From: Veillonella sp. AM51-8BH
GTDB lineage: Bacteria; Bacillota; Negativicutes; Veillonellales; Veillonellaceae
Assembly: GCF_003463825.1 (NCBI RefSeq)
Contig: NZ_QSDY01000078.1
Span: 1 to 7,378 of the forward strand
Length of the DNA stretch: 7,378 nt
Reading direction: 5' to 3'
The notes below the pieces were generated by a model that searched no databases, was not told the origin of the DNA, and saw nothing but the letters and a program-made list of their open reading frames with translations. The translations under genes and the position numbers were made by a program. Of this stretch, positions 6,434 to 7,378 are shown one piece after another (position 1 is the stretch's first letter; each line of letters starts with the position of its first letter).

Positions 6434-7282
6434 ATGAATGATGTTTTAAGCATTATTAACTCCATTTCAACAGCTTTGCCTGATAGTACTACAGTTGCGG
6501 CAGCATTTGGGGGAAAGAAACTATATGATGATTTTGCAAGTCCTACTATTAAAGAAGCAGGGGTCTTAGGTGCAAAAATTTTTAAGGCCTTAACTTTTAG
6601 TGCTGATTTATGGTCTCAAAAAAGAATTGATAAATTAAATACTTTGCAAGATGAGGTAGCAGAAAATTTAAAAGATTTTCCAGAAGAGAGAATTGTTGAT
6701 GTAGCACCAGACTATATTGTTGGTCCTGCTATTAATGCTTATATGTATTCCATGAGTAATCAAGAGTTAAAATCTATGTACTCTAAACTTATTTCTAAAT
6801 CACTATTAAAGGAAAATACTACTATTATTCATCCTGCAATGACCTATATTATTCAAAATCTAATGCCGACGGAAGCACTATTATTAAAATATTTATATTT
6901 AACAAAGAAGGCATCTATACCTTTAATGAAAACGGCATGGAGAGCAAAAGAAGATGCACAAGGATATATTACTTCACTAAAAGATATATATATTCAACCC
7001 CACCAAAGTGAAATAAAAGAAGACAATAGTGAGATAGAATTTAGTGATTTCATAAAAGGTTCTCCAGCGACAATTTCTAATCTTGTTCGCTTAGGGATTT
7101 TAGAGATTAGTTATATAGAATTTTTAACTGATAATAAGCATTATGAGCCTATAGAGCAGTTACCTGAATATGTATCTGATAAAGAGTATTGTGAAAGTAA
7201 AAATTTAATATTTGTACCTGAAAAAGGTGTTGCGAAAATTACAGCTTTAGGATCAGATTTTATGAAAGTTTGTATTGAATAG
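6434..7282 (+). CDS. Abi-alpha (DUF4393)-like protein, candidate abortive-infection gene
   Basis: The start is ATG at 6434, with GGAGG at 6422-6426 placed 7 bases upstream. An in-frame GTG at 6419 overlaps that site and is rejected. The product has 282 residues, no signal peptide and no clear membrane helix, so it is cytoplasmic. Residues about 86-155 follow the pattern of the Abi_alpha/DUF4393 family: a helical SNQELKSMYSKLISKSLL stretch, then HPAMTYIIQNLMPTEALLLK with the conserved HP (133-134). The C-terminal part (PATISNLVRLGILEIS, about 211-226) looks like a winged-helix segment. Some members of this family are described as abortive-infection phage-resistance proteins, but how they work is not settled. 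The family assignment is by eye, and the defence role is inference supported by the neighbouring nuclease-helicase. Confidence 0.75.
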   Translation: MNDVLSIINSISTALPDSTTVAAAFGGKKLYDDFASPTIKEAGVLGAKIFKALTFSADLWSQKRIDKLNTLQDEVAENLKDFPEERIVDVAPDYIVGPAINAYMYSMSNQELKSMYSKLISKSLLKENTTIIHPAMTYIIQNLMPTEALLLKYLYLTKKASIPLMKTAWRAKEDAQGYITSLKDIYIQPHQSEIKEDNSEIEFSDFIKGSPATISNLVRLGILEISYIEFLTDNKHYEPIEQLPEYVSDKEYCESKNLIFVPEKGVAKITALGSDFMKVCIE

Positions 7283-7316
7283 TGTAGGCATTTCTTATAT
7301 TTTTTATAAAATTAAT

Positions 7317-7336
7317 TAACGATAAAGTATTCGTTA
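7317..7336 (+). terminator. Weak terminator candidate after the Abi-alpha-like gene
   Basis: TAACGA at 7317-7322 and TCGTTA at 7331-7336 form a 6-bp stem with an 8-base loop, followed by a short T-rich run. The stem is short, so this is a weak prediction. The rest of 7283-7378 is AT-rich and holds no gene I can support. Confidence 0.3.
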
Positions 7337-7378
7337 TTCTTAAATGATACTATTGGTAAAAACATTTGGTACACCTAA

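Noticed and set aside
7340..7378. Possible C-terminus of a minus-strand gene entering at the right edge
   Set aside because: Only about 12 open codons are visible, with nothing recognisable, too little to call a gene.

Overview
The window is AT-rich and reads like a chromosomal segment of a low-GC diderm Firmicute. Veillonella or another member of the Negativicutes is my best guess, because of the strong AGGAGG-type ribosome binding sites, the several small secreted proteins with signal peptides, and the MmcQ/YjbR and RsiV-like families. The assignment is an inference from style and cannot be proved from the window.

Left part (1-3703) encodes envelope or secreted proteins. A 5'-truncated gene (2-520) carries a perfect in-frame 51-bp tandem duplication and ends at a clear terminator. 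A two-TM protein with a beta-rich middle follows (680-1225), then a secreted RsiV/PdaC-like (DUF3298/DUF4163) protein (1371-2012). A tiny Asn-rich, four-Cys secreted protein lies on the minus strand (2135-2371), convergent with the previous gene across a shared bidirectional terminator. A 406-aa secreted protein of unknown function (2483-3703) is divergent from it.

Middle (3715-4074): an MmcQ/YjbR-family gene directly downstream of the 406-aa gene, interrupted by an in-frame TAA at codon 11. It is a likely pseudogene by a single nonsense change. A long bidirectional hairpin (4113-4154) ends this unit and the next one.

Right part (4161-7282) is a candidate defence locus. On the minus strand is a 659-aa fusion of a PD-(D/E)XK-like nuclease domain with a DUF2075/Schlafen-group-3-type SF1 helicase. 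Divergent from it on the plus strand is a 282-aa Abi-alpha (DUF4393)-like protein. The 293-bp region between them holds a perfect 43-bp tandem duplication that doubles a promoter-like sequence. The first five plus-strand and minus-strand genes show no obvious functional link to this pair. The two right-hand genes could act together against phage or could simply be neighbours.
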